Below, piece after piece: positions 43,822-45,260 of a DNA stretch of 45,260 bases (the stretch's first letter is position 1; each line of letters starts with the position of its first letter). Source of the DNA: an uncultured Bacteroidales bacterium (lineage in GTDB: Bacteria; Bacteroidota; Bacteroidia; Bacteroidales; UBA4417). The stretch covers positions 1 to 45,260 of the forward strand of contig CAIJPI010000143.1 of NCBI GenBank assembly GCA_903822525.1. The letters run 5' to 3'. A program made the translations under genes and the position numbers. The notes under the pieces were generated by a model. That model saw nothing but the letters and a program-made list of their open reading frames with translations, was not told the origin of the DNA and searched no databases.

Positions 43822-44718
43822 TTAAAATCTCAACTTTTCTGTCATCAAGCCAAACCGAAGTACATCCATTCGATGGCCGAAATACATATTATAATAATCG
43901 GAGCCATGATAATACTGGACAAACAGCCCGATATCCTCCAGGAACTTTGGATGATAATAAAAGGTTAAACTCAGGTTAAGTCTTTCAGCTGAAATCGGGT
44001 TCAAATCATTCACATCGCCAAACATCCAGGTAGCTTCGCCTTTTAAGGAAATATCGGCATTGTTCTTTTTACTTCTGCTTTCTTTGGATGGTAGCTTGAA
44101 AATAGAGATCGCGTTATGCCAGCGATACATGCTGTAAATCCCATTGAGCTCGTCGCTTCCCAAGTTCTGGGGATGAATTTCGACTGATGTTTTGAAAAAC
44201 TGGTGCGCGTTAAAACGGGTATTAAAATGTGTTTTGATAAATCCTGTTTCAAAATAATTTCTTGAAAAATCGCCTGTTAATAAATTTACTTCACCGTTTT
44301 CCAGGAAGAAATCGCCATCCTGCCCATTGGAGTGATGCGCGAAGCGGCCATATAAACTCAGATTTCGGGAATTCCCGAACCCGGTAAGCATATAATAAAC
44401 AGTTACCTGAGGGATATAACCAGGCGTGCGGACAGGATAGGATCTTTCATGGTACATCCGGATGATAATCTGTGGGGTGAGAACACCCATTAAGCGCGAA
44501 TTTTTACTTTTTCTGATATAAAAGTTCGGCATTAAATTCCCTTCAAAAATTAAGGGCTCGATAGTGCCGATATCAGTCGGGAAAGTGATATAGCTGCTTC
44601 CCTGATTAACCTGCGAGATTACAGTAAGGCTTATCCCATGTAAAGGTTCACTTTCCTGCCCAAAACCACGAAAGATCAAAATCATTAAAAACAGAACGAA
44701 AACCGGTTTCCTTTTCAT
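43822..44718 (-). CDS. OMPLA-like outer-membrane phospholipase A
   Basis: 298 residues. A signal peptide (cleavage near RGFGQE, about 20) precedes a beta-barrel-like sequence with alternating polar and aromatic strands. It carries the OMPLA active-site pattern RFAHHSNGQ: His128 and Ser130 correspond to the His-x-Ser dyad of PldA (HQSNG in Escherichia coli). A downstream SRNYFETG resembles the SRSWN segment that supplies the third catalytic residue; here Asn154 is the candidate. The end, YYHGSDYYNMYF then RFGLM, parallels the PldA C-terminal strands. OMPLA hydrolyses phospholipids that have strayed into the outer leaflet under envelope damage. It follows the DUF2141 gene after 8 bp. Confidence 0.65.
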   Translation of the reverse strand: MKRKPVFVLFLMILIFRGFGQESEPLHGISLTVISQVNQGSSYITFPTDIGTIEPLIFEGNLMPNFYIRKSKNSRLMGVLTPQIIIRMYHERSYPVRTPGYIPQVTVYYMLTGFGNSRNLSLYGRFAHHSNGQDGDFFLENGEVNLLTGDFSRNYFETGFIKTHFNTRFNAHQFFKTSVEIHPQNLGSDELNGIYSMYRWHNAISIFKLPSKESRSKKNNADISLKGEATWMFGDVNDLNPISAERLNLSLTFYYHPKFLEDIGLFVQYYHGSDYYNMYFGHRMDVLRFGLMTEKLRF

Positions 44719-44726
44719 TTTATCAT

Positions 44727-45176
44727 TTATAAATAAATGATTTTAATTTTTATCGCTTTATCGCTTTGTAAATCGAATGATGCCTTCGAAAATGAAGGCC
44801 TGTTGGATAAGCCGATGGATTGGTAATTGGAAAATCCGATTCCTTCTTTTGGTAAAATCATTCCCTTTTTAATTTTTCCATCATTGTTTTCATCATGAAG
44901 GATATTAACAGCATATTTTCCAGCCGGTAAATTGCCAAATAATACGGTTGACGTACCTTTCACAATTTTGCCGGTAAGTTTTTTAAGGTGCTTTTTATAG
45001 TGCTCGTCAGGAAAAGCATCTTCCCTGTTGTACAATGAAAAAAGCACAGTGCCGCTTGAATTGCGTAATTCCTTTACCTCAATTGTTAAATTGTATATTT
45101 CTTTTTTTTGATTGTGGAAGGATGAGAGGAGCAGGACGATTATAGTTAATTGTAGAAGATTGAGTGAGGTTTTCAT
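44727..45176 (-). CDS. DUF2141 domain-containing exported protein
   Basis: 149 residues. Signal peptide (about 1-22), then a DUF2141 domain: YNLTIEVKELRNSSGTVLF near 28, LYNREDAFPDEHYKK near 48, the FGNLPAGKYAVNILHDENNDGK signature near 80-102, and GIGFSNYQ near 112. The HDENNDGK segment is a calcium-loop-like acidic stretch. No function is established for the family. It is the first gene of a pair with the OMPLA-like gene, so the two are likely co-expressed. Confidence 0.85.
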   Translation of the reverse strand: MKTSLNLLQLTIIVLLLSSFHNQKKEIYNLTIEVKELRNSSGTVLFSLYNREDAFPDEHYKKHLKKLTGKIVKGTSTVLFGNLPAGKYAVNILHDENNDGKIKKGMILPKEGIGFSNYQSIGLSNRPSFSKASFDLQSDKAIKIKIIYL

Positions 45177-45209
45177 TATTAGGAGGATTAAGAATGGTGG
45201 ATTTGTGAG

Positions 45210-45260
45210 GACGGGAGTCGGAAGTCGGGAGACGGGAGTGGGGAGTCGGAAGTCGGAAGT
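45210..45260. repeat. Heptanucleotide tandem repeat running off the window end
   Basis: At least seven contiguous 7-bp units of the form G-[TA]-[CG]-GG-[GA]-A: GACGGGA, GTCGGAA, GTCGGGA, GACGGGA, GTGGGGA, GTCGGAA, GTCGGAA, and the start of another. It lies upstream of the DUF2141 gene. The true length is unknown because the window ends inside it. Confidence 0.85.

Overview
The window is chromosomal DNA of a member of the Bacteroidota, most likely an uncultured anaerobic Bacteroidales-type bacterium. Evidence for this: the dcw cluster has the Bacteroidota gene order and ends in a YqeY gene; two genes encode proteins with type IX secretion (T9SS) C-terminal sorting domains; several promoters carry the TAnnTTTG -7 element; few genes have Shine-Dalgarno sites; MraY has the extra loop typical of this phylum; and a single-chain pyruvate:ferredoxin oxidoreductase points to anaerobic metabolism. 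No rRNA, tRNA, CRISPR array, intact insertion sequence or phage gene was seen.

Layout. 1-660: repeat-rich intergenic DNA with a 151-bp mirror-symmetric palindrome. 661-2470: a T9SS cargo protein and a very small exported PID-CTERM-like protein. 2841-4280: a lipoprotein made of two solute-binding domains. 4539-20489 (minus): one compact division and cell-wall operon, mraZ-rsmH-ftsL-ftsI-murE-mraY-murD-ftsW-murG-murC-ftsQ-ftsA-ftsZ-yqeY, headed by three 10-bp-spaced GTGG boxes that look like the MraZ operator; murF and ddl are absent. 20790-22589 (plus): an O-acyltransferase and an N-acyltransferase resembling the GlsA/GlsB (OlsA/OlsB) pair for glycine or ornithine-type aminolipids. 22723-26658: engB, a biotin carrier plus acyl-CoA carboxylase beta subunit, an MmcQ/YjbR protein and a lipoprotein thioredoxin. 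26778-29192: mutS2.

29232-35655 is the most interesting block. It holds an exported TPR-CHAT (caspase-like) protease candidate, a dockerin/cohesin-like T9SS protein and, divergently, an ECF sigma factor overlapping a membrane protein with an anti-sigma-like N-terminus and a periplasmic TPR domain. The parts recall the protease, anti-sigma and sigma logic of Csx29/Csx30/sigma in type III-E CRISPR, but here there is no CRISPR and the arrangement looks envelope-facing.

35797-41398: a dihydroorotate-dehydrogenase-like flavoprotein, pyruvate:ferredoxin oxidoreductase and a SAM methyltransferase. 41441-45176 (minus): a second ECF sigma factor with a classical zinc-finger anti-sigma and a Spy/CpxP-like protein. 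Upstream of it lie a small exported protein with calcium-loop-like repeats, an OMPLA-like outer-membrane phospholipase and a DUF2141 protein. Together these look like an envelope-stress locus. Three intergenic tracts of heptanucleotide repeats of different sequence (22625-22666, 26114-26141, 45210-45260) are not explained by any gene.
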